Source: Alkalicoccus daliensis
GTDB lineage: Bacteria > Bacillota > Bacilli > Bacillales > Salisediminibacteriaceae
Direction: 5' to 3'
NCBI RefSeq assembly: GCF_900103955.1
Contig: NZ_FNIL01000001.1
Span: forward strand, 558,001-622,000
Length of the DNA stretch: 64,000 nt
Shown here: positions 36,903-45,436 of the stretch, piece by piece
How positions within the stretch are numbered: the first letter of the stretch is position 1
Layout of the letters: every line of letters starts with the position of its first letter
Made by a program: the position numbers and the translations under genes
The notes under the pieces: generated by a model
Seen by the model: the letters and a program-made list of their open reading frames with translations, nothing else
What the model was told of the DNA's origin: nothing
Database searches by the model: none

Positions 36903-38429
36903 CTAAATATTTTCTTCCGGAAGCAAAGTTTCTGTACTTTCTTCATAAGAATACCATTCCATGTAATTCTCTTTCTGCTGAGAAGAAATATGTTTCAGAG
37001 AGAATACTTTCCCTACCACTGTAGTCAGCACTGAAACTTCAATTGTAAAAAGCTGATCTAACCGCTGTAAAGGATTTTGGGAATGCACCATATCCTGGAT
37101 TCTTCTTTTAGGTAAAAATACTTCTGTCTTGGAAAGCTGTCTCGAACGAATGCATAAATACTCTTTAAAAGATTCAATTCCTGCCGTTTTATACTGAATA
37201 TACCCTAATGTTCCTCCTGCAATTGGAAAAATGAAAGCAAGCCATCCATAGCTGAAAAAGTAGGTAATTATCCCGGCAGCAATAAACAACGGTACAAATA
37301 ATTTAATCATGTACCTTCGCATACTTTCTTTCGGCAGAGACTCATAACTTACTTCAAAAGCATATTCCGGTACTAATTCTTCAAGCAGATTCATTACTTC
37401 ATTTCTTTTACATAGGGGCAGGAGGATCGTCGATAAATCTTCCTCTTTCGTCCCACCTCCAGCACTTTCCACATATACTGCACAGTAGCCAAAAGGCTGC
37501 CGCAGTACATTCTGAACAATCCTTACTGCATTTATTCTATTTTCATATAAAGTTAACTGTCTCTGTTCAAGAACACCACGGGAGATATGAATATCTTTTC
37601 CCCGCTTTGTAACAGAAAACATTCCGTATTTTAAGACTGTAGAAATTATGGTGAAAATCCATGCAGATATAAGTACTGTTACTAAAAACATTCCTACATA
37701 AACAATGCTTGACTGCACAATCCAGCCAATTGCAATATTGATCAGCCAATCAGGGAGAAACTGAGGTACCTGGGAAATAACAGCTGCCATAAAAGTGGCT
37801 GCAATCCCTACTCCACTGGATGTAATAGCAGCAATAATCAACCGTTTTGGAGTAAGATCCCATGTAAAAGCTTTGCTGCTCTCTTGTTCCTTTGTCTCTG
37901 CTTCCTTATAATCTGATAAAGAAAGACTCTGCGCCATTCCTTCACTTATTTCTCCTAAATATCCTTCTTTTTCCTGAGAAGCCGATTTTCCTTCCAGGAG
38001 TTCTTTTTTTATTAATTCAGCATCGTCTCTTTTTAAAGCAATCAGTCTGAATTCAGGTTCACTTCCCCCGCCGGCCGTTTCTATTTTTAACTCGACAAGC
38101 CCGAAGATTCTCTGGATCACCTTTGCATTAATGTCGATACTCTGCACTCTGTCTCGGCGGATAAATCTATTTTTCCTGAAAATCAATCCCTGCTTCACCT
38201 GTAGTTCGTCTTCTTTTAAGTAGTATTGAAACTTCCACCAGCCGATAAAGCCGCTGATAAGAGATCCGAATAAAATTAAAAGAAAAAAACTGATGAAAAA
38301 GATGGAAGACATCCCCTGGGATGTTTGCCCGAAAATAAATACAAGTACCAGAGTTACTATTAACTGTTTTAAGCTGTTTAAAAAAGATATAAAAATTGCG
38401 GCGGGATGCTGTCGCTGCCAGTTATTCAT
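36903..38429 (-). CDS. ydbT: PH-domain membrane protein YdbT
   Basis: 508 residues from the ATG at 38429, which overlaps the ydbS stop by 8 nt (ATGAATAA); a longer frame reaches 38459. Contains several bacterial PH (DUF304) domains alternating with membrane helices: LVFIFGQTSQGMSSIFFISF region, then KQGLIFRKNRFIRRDRVQSIDINA; GIAATFMAAVI and following pair, then ISRGVLEQRQLTLYENRINAVRI; a third at the C-terminus. In B. subtilis YdbS-YdbT protect against the circular bacteriocin amylocyclicin. Last gene of a four-gene operon. Confidence 0.9.
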   Translation of the reverse strand: MNNWQRQHPAAIFISFLNSLKQLIVTLVLVFIFGQTSQGMSSIFFISFFLLILFGSLISGFIGWWKFQYYLKEDELQVKQGLIFRKNRFIRRDRVQSIDINAKVIQRIFGLVELKIETAGGGSEPEFRLIALKRDDAELIKKELLEGKSASQEKEGYLGEISEGMAQSLSLSDYKEAETKEQESSKAFTWDLTPKRLIIAAITSSGVGIAATFMAAVISQVPQFLPDWLINIAIGWIVQSSIVYVGMFLVTVLISAWIFTIISTVLKYGMFSVTKRGKDIHISRGVLEQRQLTLYENRINAVRIVQNVLRQPFGYCAVYVESAGGGTKEEDLSTILLPLCKRNEVMNLLEELVPEYAFEVSYESLPKESMRRYMIKLFVPLFIAAGIITYFFSYGWLAFIFPIAGGTLGYIQYKTAGIESFKEYLCIRSRQLSKTEVFLPKRRIQDMVHSQNPLQRLDQLFTIEVSVLTTVVGKVFSLKHISSQQKENYMEWYSYEESTETLLPEENI

Positions 38430-38901
38430 CAGGATCAGCTTCTCTCGCAAGTTGTGCAATCTGATCTCTTAATTCATCTGCTACTTCCATTTGCAGACCT
38501 GGAATTTCATGCACAGTTGCCGCAGTTGAAATTGTAACACTTGCAAGTTTATAATGGCGCAGAATAGGGCCCTGCCTCGTGTCAACGTGCTGCACCCTGA
38601 TCATCGGGATAATAACACGTTCTACAATAAAAACTCCCCTCATTAATTCCACTTCATTTTCGTAAACTTTATATTTCCATCGATTCCACTTAAGCGTCTG
38701 GATAATAAAGATATCTAAAACAGCAATTACTGCCGCAAACGCAATTAAAGCATATAAAATCCAAAGTGGAAGTTCCCAGATCTGCATAGTACCCCAATAG
38801 GCCAGTGGAATTAAAAACAAAAAAACAGATTCAATTACAGCGCTGATTTTCCAAACTGACAATGCTTTTGGGGCAAGTGATTTATCAGGTAAAGACCGCA
38901 T
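38422..38901 (-). CDS. ydbS: PH-domain membrane protein YdbS
   Basis: 159 residues with two membrane helices (ISAVIESVFLFLIPLAYW and PLWILYALIAFAAVIAVLDIFII) and one bacterial PH domain (DUF304) at about residues 75-145 (VELMRGVFIVERVIIPMIRVQHV). Partner of YdbT, whose gene it overlaps. ATG after GGGGCGG. Function is inferred from B. subtilis, where the pair confers resistance to a membrane-active peptide. Confidence 0.9.
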   Translation of the reverse strand: MRSLPDKSLAPKALSVWKISAVIESVFLFLIPLAYWGTMQIWELPLWILYALIAFAAVIAVLDIFIIQTLKWNRWKYKVYENEVELMRGVFIVERVIIPMIRVQHVDTRQGPILRHYKLASVTISTAATVHEIPGLQMEVADELRDQIAQLAREADPDE

Positions 38902-38918
38902 GCTTACCGCCCCGTTTC

Positions 38919-39131
38919 TTATTCATCCTCTTCATTAACGTAAATAATTTCAACACCCTGCTCTTTTAAATAAGAAAGCAGTGCATCATTTAATTCTTCG
39001 TCCCGCAGCAGTCCGATGGAAGGAGCCAGTTCAAGTTCTTCGAGACCGCCTTTCTCCGCATCAGTCAACAGTTCCAATGCTTCTGACATATTGTTATCTT
39101 CCAGACGTCTTACTAATTCATCTCTTGTCAT
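38919..39131 (-). CDS. Small acidic protein, sigma-1.1-like in shape
   Basis: 70 residues, start ATG 39131 after AGGAGATATAAAT. Not a family I can name. The sequence is helical and ends in SYLKEQGVEIIYVNEEDE, which resembles the last part of sigma-70 region 1.1 (a helical domain ending in a GIEVVxxDEED stretch). No DNA-binding motif. Sits 12 bp after cvfC and 17 bp before ydbS in one operon. A regulator of RNA polymerase is one idea; unproven. Confidence 0.7.
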   Translation of the reverse strand: MTRDELVRRLEDNNMSEALELLTDAEKGGLEELELAPSIGLLRDEELNDALLSYLKEQGVEIIYVNEEDE

Positions 39132-39143
39132 ATTTATATCTCC

Positions 39144-40265
39144 TTATTCATTTTTATCGAAAGCTTCAGACATTTGTTTCCATACTGATCCTTTTGCTTC
39201 CTCTCCTTTTTCAATCCTGGCAGAGGCAAGCTTTGCCTGGAGGCTTACTTCAAACTCTGTATCTCCTTCAGCTTGTTTCAGTGCCGGGAGTGCACGCTCA
39301 TCCCCAAGTTCATATAAAAACATTGCTGCACGCCAGCGGACCAGCTTACTTTTATCTTCTAATGCTTTAATCATTGCATCAATACCTGCTTTACTACCTA
39401 AATCCGAAAATGCATCTCCTGCGGTGCGTCTTACTGTGACTGATTTATCTTCCATAGCTTTTTCAAGATAAGGGATTGCCTCATCACTTTCCAGCATACC
39501 AAGATACACTACTGCAAGCCGTCTTATAGAAGGTTTTACATCCTTTAATGCTTTTTCCAGAACAGGAAGGTCTTCTAATTTTGGATCCATCTGCTCTAAA
39601 AGGGCAAAGCGCTTTTTCCAATCTTCCACATCAAGCATTTCTTCCGTTACCTTCAACCATTTACGAGTTGTCTTCTGCTCCTCCGGAGGCAGTGCAGCTG
39701 AAGCAACAAGCTGATCCAGCCTCTCCATGGAATAAGTTGCTTCCAGTTCTTCTGCAACTTCTTTCGCAACATCTGTAAGATCTCCGTATCTGGGCATCTG
39801 AGCCACCCATTTTCGCTGCATAACTACATTGTCTTCTGGTTTCGTCGCTGAAGTTACTGCATCTACAAACTTCGGAGATAACGCTTCTCTATGTTCTTCT
39901 TCTCCATCAGTAACTTTTACTTGCATTGGAATATCCTTAAACATCTGGACCTGAACTTGAATTTCTCCGAAATGCTCATCTATACTAGCTGTTTCCAGTT
40001 CTTCAGACTCTTCGCCGAATACACTCTTCACTTCTGGGAGAATCGTCTGCCAGTCAGCTTTCGGATGACGGTCTACAGCGATAAAATCAGCAACATGATA
40101 CAGTCCTTTCACTCCTTCAATCGCAAAAATATCTTTTACAAAATCGGGTGCATCGCTTAAATTATCCTGATTATAGTTATTTGCTTTTCCCTGCGGTAAA
40201 GCTTCACTTAAAGTAAATTTCATTGTATTTGGACTGGGAGTCGGTTCCACAGCAATAATTTTCAT
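39144..40265 (-). CDS. Conserved virulence factor C family protein (NifU-N plus HEAT)
   Basis: 373 residues from ATG 40265 after AAAGGGG. N-terminal Nfu-N-like domain (EPTPSPNTMKFTL to about residue 85), then a region of uncertain fold, and from about 200 HEAT repeats (for example VLEKALKDVKPSIRRLAVVY, YLEKAMEDKSVTVRRTAG, MIKALEDKSKLVRWRAA). In Staphylococcus aureus CvfC mutants show reduced virulence; the molecular role is not known. First gene of the cvfC-70aa-ydbS-ydbT operon. Confidence 0.85.
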   Translation of the reverse strand: MKIIAVEPTPSPNTMKFTLSEALPQGKANNYNQDNLSDAPDFVKDIFAIEGVKGLYHVADFIAVDRHPKADWQTILPEVKSVFGEESEELETASIDEHFGEIQVQVQMFKDIPMQVKVTDGEEEHREALSPKFVDAVTSATKPEDNVVMQRKWVAQMPRYGDLTDVAKEVAEELEATYSMERLDQLVASAALPPEEQKTTRKWLKVTEEMLDVEDWKKRFALLEQMDPKLEDLPVLEKALKDVKPSIRRLAVVYLGMLESDEAIPYLEKAMEDKSVTVRRTAGDAFSDLGSKAGIDAMIKALEDKSKLVRWRAAMFLYELGDERALPALKQAEGDTEFEVSLQAKLASARIEKGEEAKGSVWKQMSEAFDKNE

Positions 40266-40494
40266 AGTTATTACCCCTTTCTTATGTAACGTTCTCATCG
40301 TATCATACTCTTAATAGCGCTTCAAAAGCGCAAAACCTTTTTAACGAAGAAAAGTTTTGTTAAGCTTAATCCATATCTTACTCAAAGCACTGTTGAATCA
40401 TTGTTTGTAAACGCAGTTTATTTTTGATGCAAGGAACGCAAATTCAAAGTGACACATTACATCAGCAGCGCTTAATTATTAAGGAGGCAATATA

Positions 40495-41223
40495 ATGAAA
40501 CTTGCAGTTTTTTCAGATGTTCATGGGAATGAAGCAGCACTTCAGGCAGTACTTGAAGATATGGAAGCACAAAATGTCACCGACGTTCTTATGCTGGGAG
40601 ATATTTCCTACAGAGGACCAAAGCCTAAAGAGTGTCTGGATTTAGTCCGCAGCCGGGCGGATAAAATTGTAAAAGGTAATGCCGACGCGTGGGCAGTCCG
40701 CGGAATTAAAGAAGGTGAAGTCCCTCCCGCCGCACTGGAAATGATGCAGGCAGAGCAGATTTTTACCTCTTCTTTACTCAGCACGGAAGATCTGCGTTTT
40801 CTGGATGAACTGCCTGCTACTTTAGAAATTCCTTTAACTAACAAACGTCAGTTATTTGCTTGTCATGCGACCCCCTCAAGCTTATTTGATGTAATAACTG
40901 ATGAAAGCAAAAATGAGGAATTCTCAACTTTTATTGATGCAGATCCTCGAGCTGAATTTTTTACTTACGGACACATCCATTTAAGTCATTTCAGGCATAT
41001 TGATGGAAGAAAAATATTTAATCCAGGCAGTGTAGGGCTCCCTTTTGATGGTGATCCGAGGGCTTCATATACTATTTTAACGAGAGAAAATGATATTCAT
41101 ATGCAGTTCAGAAGAGTTGCTTATGATACTGAAAGAGCGGTAAGAGACCTGCACGAGACTGGGTATCCTGAAGCTGCTGTTTCACTGCTGACACACATTT
41201 ACCGTTATGGGAAAAGACCTTAA
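40495..41223 (+). CDS. Metallophosphoesterase (YfcE-like)
   Basis: Calcineurin-like phosphodiesterase of 242 residues, probable two-metal site: FSDVHGN, LGDISYRG, VKGNAD, FACHATP and GHIHLSH are all present. ATG after AAGGAGG. Not typical of the ApaH or PhoD branches. Substrate unknown. Its stop codon overlaps that of the convergent TlpA-like gene, leaving no room for terminators. Confidence 0.85.
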   Translation: MKLAVFSDVHGNEAALQAVLEDMEAQNVTDVLMLGDISYRGPKPKECLDLVRSRADKIVKGNADAWAVRGIKEGEVPPAALEMMQAEQIFTSSLLSTEDLRFLDELPATLEIPLTNKRQLFACHATPSSLFDVITDESKNEEFSTFIDADPRAEFFTYGHIHLSHFRHIDGRKIFNPGSVGLPFDGDPRASYTILTRENDIHMQFRRVAYDTERAVRDLHETGYPEAAVSLLTHIYRYGKRP

Positions 41224-41642
41224 TTTGTCATAACATTGGCAATGGCAGGCATCATTTCCTGAATTGAAGCTTTATCGTGAAATTTCGCTTCCAGTTCTCC
41301 ATTTTTATTCAGCACGACTGTAGTTGGTACAGTCATACATTGATATTTATCATATGTTTTCTGCCCGTCATCCTGTAAAGAAAGGAACGGGTATTCTTTT
41401 TCTTCATAGTGCTTTAAACCCGCATCCTTCTCTGCTTCTCTTCCAGGAACGTTTATCATTACTACTTCCAGTGCACTTGTGTTCATAGCATCATATAATG
41501 CTCTTTTGGCTTCAAGGTCCCTATTACAGTCGGGGCACCAAGAAACCCAGAAAGTTAATAGTATTGGTTTACCTTTAAAATCTTCCAGTGTATAAGTTTT
41601 TTCACCATGAATATCCTGTAATTTAAAATCGGGAGCTGCCAT
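41220..41642 (-). CDS. TlpA/ResA-like thiol-disulfide oxidoreductase
   Basis: Redoxin/TlpA-type thioredoxin fold of 140 residues with the active site SWCPDCN at about residues 34-40 (CxxC with Pro-Asp). No signal peptide, so it works in the cytoplasm, unlike ResA. Shares its first base with the stop of the upstream thioredoxin-like gene (TAATG). The cis-proline stretch CMTVPTTVV is present. It could serve as a peroxiredoxin-like or disulfide reductase. Confidence 0.85.
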   Translation of the reverse strand: MAAPDFKLQDIHGEKTYTLEDFKGKPILLTFWVSWCPDCNRDLEAKRALYDAMNTSALEVVMINVPGREAEKDAGLKHYEEKEYPFLSLQDDGQKTYDKYQCMTVPTTVVLNKNGELEAKFHDKASIQEMMPAIANVMTN

Positions 41643-41935
41643 TATTCATCACCTCTTAAGAATTTATAAACTTTCGTAACGTTTTCAAATGCATATAATT
41701 TATTTGTTATAACCCCGTTTTCCAGTTTTATTAAACAAGGTACACTTTCAATTCTCCACTTTTCAGCTGCTTCAGGCAAATAATTAATATCCTGCTCTAA
41801 TACTTCCGGCATTTCAGGTACTTCTTTTAACACTGTCAGATAGGACTTTGCCAGCGCACATGTTCCACAGGCAGGAGTATAAAAATATATTGCAGCCTGC
41901 GCCTTTCCAGCTGTAAAGTTATCAATCTCTTCCAT
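41642..41935 (-). CDS. Thioredoxin-like protein
   Basis: 97 residues, redox motif ACGTCALAK (CxxC) and cis-proline in ESVPCLIKLENG, with an extra Cys after the proline. No signal peptide. Lies 7 bp after the cyclase-family gene and overlaps the TlpA-like gene, so the three are one operon. The CGTC motif suggests a reductant role; partner unknown. Confidence 0.85.
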   Translation of the reverse strand: MEEIDNFTAGKAQAAIYFYTPACGTCALAKSYLTVLKEVPEMPEVLEQDINYLPEAAEKWRIESVPCLIKLENGVITNKLYAFENVTKVYKFLRGDE

Positions 41936-41942
41936 CAGCTTC

Positions 41943-42554
41943 TCACTCCATTTCCCTTATCACCGCTCTTACTGGAGACCCATCTGCGCCTTTAATCGGA
42001 AGAGGCAGCGCCATAAATTCGTATAACCCCGGGTTCACATGTTGAAGACGTAGTCCTTCCAGAATATATATGTGATGGGTATTAAAGGCATGATGTGCCG
42101 GCAGATCTTTACTTGTTAAAGGGTCTACTGAAGGGCCATCTGTGCCGATCATTTGAATGCCATTCTTTGAGAGCAGCTCTGCAGCCTCTTTTGTAAAAGA
42201 GGGATAAGAATCATAATCATGCTCCTGCTCAGTTGTTTTAAAAATAAGTATCGTAGTTTCAAAAGGCAGCAATCCAGCAACTGTATGATAATCTATTTGT
42301 TTTACCCCTTCTAAATTAACAATTTCTGCAATACCTGACAAGCGGTTTATATCCATTTTCTCTATAGAGATCCCGTTATCATCATAGTGGAAGGGGGCAT
42401 CTATATGCGTTCCTGTGTGAGAACTCATTGTGATTTTTCCAGTATTCACAGAGTCTCCTTCTGAAATTTTTAATGTTTTATGATACTGAAACTCTACATC
42501 TCCAGGCCAAACATTCATTCCGATTTTTAATTCCTGTGAAATATCAATCCACAT
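41943..42554 (-). CDS. Cyclase-family metal-dependent hydrolase (kynurenine-formamidase-like)
   Basis: 203 residues with the signature HTGTHIDAPFHY (metal-binding His and Asp) and ISQELKIGMNVWPGD near the N-terminus, typical for the arylformamidase/cyclase family. Also seen: TDGPSVDPL and AHHAFNTHH. ATG after CAGGAGGG-like sequence (positions about 42561). Genes kynA or kynU are absent, so tryptophan breakdown is not implied; bacterial members accept various amides or lactones. Confidence 0.8.
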   Translation of the reverse strand: MWIDISQELKIGMNVWPGDVEFQYHKTLKISEGDSVNTGKITMSSHTGTHIDAPFHYDDNGISIEKMDINRLSGIAEIVNLEGVKQIDYHTVAGLLPFETTILIFKTTEQEHDYDSYPSFTKEAAELLSKNGIQMIGTDGPSVDPLTSKDLPAHHAFNTHHIYILEGLRLQHVNPGLYEFMALPLPIKGADGSPVRAVIREME

Positions 42555-42583
42555 AACTGCCCTCCTGAAAAGTATTAAGAATC

Positions 42584-42618
42584 AAGAAAAGATGCCTACC
42601 AGTAATGCGGAGGCATCT
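42584..42618 (-). terminator. Terminator of the 68-aa gene
   Basis: GATGCCT (42591-42597) pairs with AGGCATC (42611-42617); minus-strand tail TTTTCTT. Confidence 0.8.
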
Positions 42619-42625
42619 AAAACTT

Positions 42626-42832
42626 TTAATCGTTCAAATTACGCTGGCGTGCATCCTGCTCTTCAGACCAGTCAAATAAAATTCTTGCCATTTCATCTAC
42701 GTCTGTAGGTAATTTATAACCTATCAGAAACTCTTTTCTCTCATTTTCATTCATTCTTAAATACATATTTTTCAATTCCTGACTGGCATGAGATACTTCT
42801 ACTAATTTCTTTCTGCTTGATTGTAAATCCAT
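42626..42832 (-). CDS. Uncharacterised 68-residue protein
   Basis: Start ATG 42832 after AGGAGGG. Helical, charged (SSRKKLVEVSHASQELKNMY, RILFDWSEEQDARQRN), no Cys, no membrane segment. Unknown family. Between the nicotinamidase-like gene (42 bp upstream) and the cyclase operon, with its own terminator, so it could be co-transcribed with the nicotinamidase gene. Confidence 0.6.
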   Translation of the reverse strand: MDLQSSRKKLVEVSHASQELKNMYLRMNENERKEFLIGYKLPTDVDEMARILFDWSEEQDARQRNLND

Positions 42833-42874
42833 AGTTTATCCCTCCTGTAGAAACTTACCCTGCATAATACAATT

Positions 42875-43432
42875 TTAACCGTCATTTTTTCCTGTTACTT
42901 CTGCTCCGAGCGTGTCTTTAAAATGGTTAAGCGCCCATTCATGCCCCTCAGGATTAAAGCTTTCTACGGCATCTCTGTGAACAACGATCTGAAAACCTTT
43001 ATTATAAGCATCAACAGCAGTATGAAGTATACATATATCTGTACAGACTCCGATCAAATGCAGTTTCGTAATGTTGCGTTCTCTCAGTTTCAGCTCAAGG
43101 TTTGTACCGGCAAATGCACTGTATCTGGTTTTATCCATCCACACATACGGTTCATCTCTTAAATTATCAATATAATCTCCCAGTACGCCATACAGCTTTC
43201 TTCCTTTAGTGCCTAAAAGATTATGCGGAGGAAATAATTTTGATTCCGGATGGTAGTTATCCCCTTCTTCGTGTGCATCAATTGCGAAAACAATATATTG
43301 TTTTTTATCAATAAATTCTTTTGTTATTTCTGTCACTCTTTCCTGAATAGACTGTCCACGTTCACCACAGGTTAATTTCCCATTCTCGGCAACAAAATCA
43401 TTTGTATAATCTATGACCAGCAAGGCTTCCAT
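42875..43432 (-). CDS. Isochorismatase-family amidase (nicotinamidase-like)
   Basis: 185 residues with the cysteine hydrolase triad: Asp in LVIDYTNDF, Lys in MDKTRYSAFAG, and Cys in GVCTDICILHTAVDAY. Metal-binding Asp/His in FAIDAHEEGD... are also present. Start taken as ATG 43432 (10 nt after GGGGG; ATG 43438 is only 4 nt away). Resembles PncA, which deamidates nicotinamide in NAD recycling; other amides are possible in this family. Confidence 0.85.
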   Translation of the reverse strand: MEALLVIDYTNDFVAENGKLTCGERGQSIQERVTEITKEFIDKKQYIVFAIDAHEEGDNYHPESKLFPPHNLLGTKGRKLYGVLGDYIDNLRDEPYVWMDKTRYSAFAGTNLELKLRERNITKLHLIGVCTDICILHTAVDAYNKGFQIVVHRDAVESFNPEGHEWALNHFKDTLGAEVTGKNDG

Positions 43433-43623
43433 ATTCATGAATCCCCCTTTAAATTGTTAAATTAAGTATAGCATATACAAAGATCAATTTTTCCTTTCTT
43501 ACCCTCCCCCGATACTTCCGCCATATTCCCGGGTTAACATGGCATACGTTTCCAAAGTTTGTCTCAGCATGTTTTTAGTATATAATCAGAAGGAAAGTAC
43601 TCGATAATGAAAGGAATGATCTC

Positions 43624-44253
43624 ATGCAGATTAAGTACAATATTATTCCAAAACACAAAGTTACCGTTTGTAGAGAATCCAATACCCTTGCTGAATCTTT
43701 AGCAATATTAGAACAGAGCGGCTACCGGTGTGTTCCGATTCTTTCAGATGATGAAAAAGTTTTTAAAGGAAATATTTATGCCCAGGTAGTTTACAGGGCC
43801 CTATGGAAAAATGATGCAGCAGAAAGCGATAATATTATGAAACTTGCAGAAGACAGTGATGTTTCAATAGAAGAAACTGCTTCATTTTTCAGGATTTTTT
43901 CAAGTATTAAAAAATATCCCTACCTCCCCGTTCAGGATGAAGACGGATTATTTTCCGGTATTCTGACACACGCAAATGTTATGGCCATTCTCGAAGATTC
44001 CTGGGGTGTGGCACAAGGCAATTACACTCTTACAGTTTCCACACACGAATACCAGGGGGCACTCAGCTCTATTATGACCAGCATAAAAAGGTTTACACCT
44101 ATACATAGTATGATGACTCTGGATAATGACAGTACTTTTTTTAGAAGGGTTATTATTACTCTTCCGAAAGAGATACAGGCGGAAACTTTAAAAAAGATGA
44201 TTGCTCAGCTTGAAGGAGACGGCTTTCGGGTTTTCGATGTAGAAAAAATTTAA
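43624..44253 (+). CDS. CBS-domain protein, CbpB-like
   Basis: 209 residues: two CBS motifs (VTVCRESNTLAESLAILEQ up to about residue 60 and SFFRIFSSIKKYPYLPVQD to 118), then an ACT-like domain (LTVSTHEYQGALSSI... to the end). CBS pairs bind adenine nucleotides; CbpB-like proteins of Firmicutes bind c-di-AMP. The added ACT-type half is unlike the shorter YkuL. ATG after AAAGGA. Target not known; monocistronic. Confidence 0.7.
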   Translation: MQIKYNIIPKHKVTVCRESNTLAESLAILEQSGYRCVPILSDDEKVFKGNIYAQVVYRALWKNDAAESDNIMKLAEDSDVSIEETASFFRIFSSIKKYPYLPVQDEDGLFSGILTHANVMAILEDSWGVAQGNYTLTVSTHEYQGALSSIMTSIKRFTPIHSMMTLDNDSTFFRRVIITLPKEIQAETLKKMIAQLEGDGFRVFDVEKI

Positions 44254-44414
44254 GGTTCATACGCATTTCAACACCTGTTATGCTTTTTTCTTCCCGGTCT
44301 CAGCGGATGTTTGCGATACGAGTTGAGCTTTGCCGTGCTCTTCCAGCGTTTGGATGCAGCTTTACAGGGGCAGAAAGTGATAGTTTAAATGCAAAGATGC
44401 TCAAGATTTTTCAC

Positions 44415-44468
44415 AATAAGACACTGCAGGCCCGCTTAAAGTTTTAAGCGGGCCTGCAGTGTCTTATT
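44415..44468. terminator. 26-bp perfect inverted repeat between convergent genes
   Basis: 44415-44440 and 44443-44468 are exact reverse complements (AATAAGACACTGCAGGCC... ) separated by only GT. It can form a long hairpin as bidirectional terminator of the CBS and lipoprotein genes; the right arm contains the lipoprotein stop codon. Confidence 0.85.
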
Positions 44469-44916
44469 ATTCAGATTGATTTTCCCTGCCTATTGCATCT
44501 ATCTTCCATTCGTCGTTTTTTCTCATTAAATAATAATATCTTGTCTGTTCTTCTTCTACACTCTCCCCTCCAGCAGTGGTGGAAAAAACCCCTTCTAATC
44601 GTACACGTTCTTCCCCAAACTCATTTTCTTCCGGATAAATAGAGTGCAGTTCTTCCAGGGCTTCTACACTTCTGCTTGATACAAGCTGCTGGTGCTGACG
44701 CCTTTCTGTATGATACCCGTGAGTATTTAAAACATAATATGGTTCAAGTACGGAAAAACTCTGTACTTCCAAGCTTTCTTCCCACGCTGAAATGTACTCT
44801 AGAATGAATTCTTCCTCTTCTTCTGCTCCTGCCCTATCAACTTCTTCCCACACACCTTCTTCTCCACAAGCTGTCAATACGAAAGCAGCGATCAGAAGTA
44901 TTAACGCTTTACGCAT
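44467..44916 (-). CDS. Putative lipoprotein
   Basis: 149 residues from ATG 44916. Signal peptide with lipobox LTAC at about residues 13-16 (RKALILLIAAFVLTACG), so it is lipid-anchored outside the membrane. The rest is acidic and ends in a YYYLMRKNDEWKIDAIGRE stretch that fits an NTF2-like or TcaA-type fold. Function unknown. Last gene after yppE, overlapping ORF ends only marginally (14 bp gap). Confidence 0.75.
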   Translation of the reverse strand: MRKALILLIAAFVLTACGEEGVWEEVDRAGAEEEEEFILEYISAWEESLEVQSFSVLEPYYVLNTHGYHTERRQHQQLVSSRSVEALEELHSIYPEENEFGEERVRLEGVFSTTAGGESVEEEQTRYYYLMRKNDEWKIDAIGRENQSE

Positions 44917-44930
44917 GAATCCTCTTCCCT

Positions 44931-45311
44931 TCATTCCTGTTTATTTTCCTCTTCGATAGCCTGCAGTACCATGGAGAGCGTATATTCTATTGATTTATAT
45001 TGTTCATTGAATCTCTTTTTTTTCGTATCTTTTTGAAAACAAGTTACTGATACCATTTCGAAATTTTCCGCCAGCTGGTCTATCTGCTGAGGATGGACAT
45101 ACGCAGGTTTTGCTCTTTCCAAAAAACGCAGAATATGAGAAACAGTTTCTTCTAACTTTTCTCTTACGCAGTCTGCAAATGGTTTTACATCTTCATAAAA
45201 ATCAGCTTCATCCTCTCCAAGTCTGTATTTATGAAAATTATGATAAGCCTCTTCATTTAAAGCTCTCAGTTCATTAATCTGTCTCTTTAACTGCACGATT
45301 TGAATTGCCAT
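44931..45311 (-). CDS. yppE: YppE family protein (DUF1798)
   Basis: 126 residues, helical, acidic/basic alternation (VQLKRQINELRALNEEAYHNFHKYR), ends EEENKQE. Matches YppE, an uncharacterised protein found beside recU in Bacillus, which is where it lies here (divergent from recU). ATG after GGGGTGAAGAT. No catalytic motif; a helical-bundle structure is known for the B. subtilis protein, function not. Confidence 0.85.
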   Translation of the reverse strand: MAIQIVQLKRQINELRALNEEAYHNFHKYRLGEDEADFYEDVKPFADCVREKLEETVSHILRFLERAKPAYVHPQQIDQLAENFEMVSVTCFQKDTKKKRFNEQYKSIEYTLSMVLQAIEEENKQE

Positions 45312-45436
45312 ATCTTCACCCCACGCAGTATTGTATCAGATTCCTTCTCCTTTCGCGAATAAGACGGGTGCCCTATTTCCGTTTTGCACAGTTATGATAT
45401 GATAGATTGATGATTCCTGCAGATAGGAGGGAAAAT

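Noticed and set aside
42875-43432. Nicotinamidase and kynurenine-formamidase-like genes as one NAD-synthesis pathway
   Set aside because: Other kynurenine pathway genes are missing and both families accept other substrates; proximity alone is not enough.
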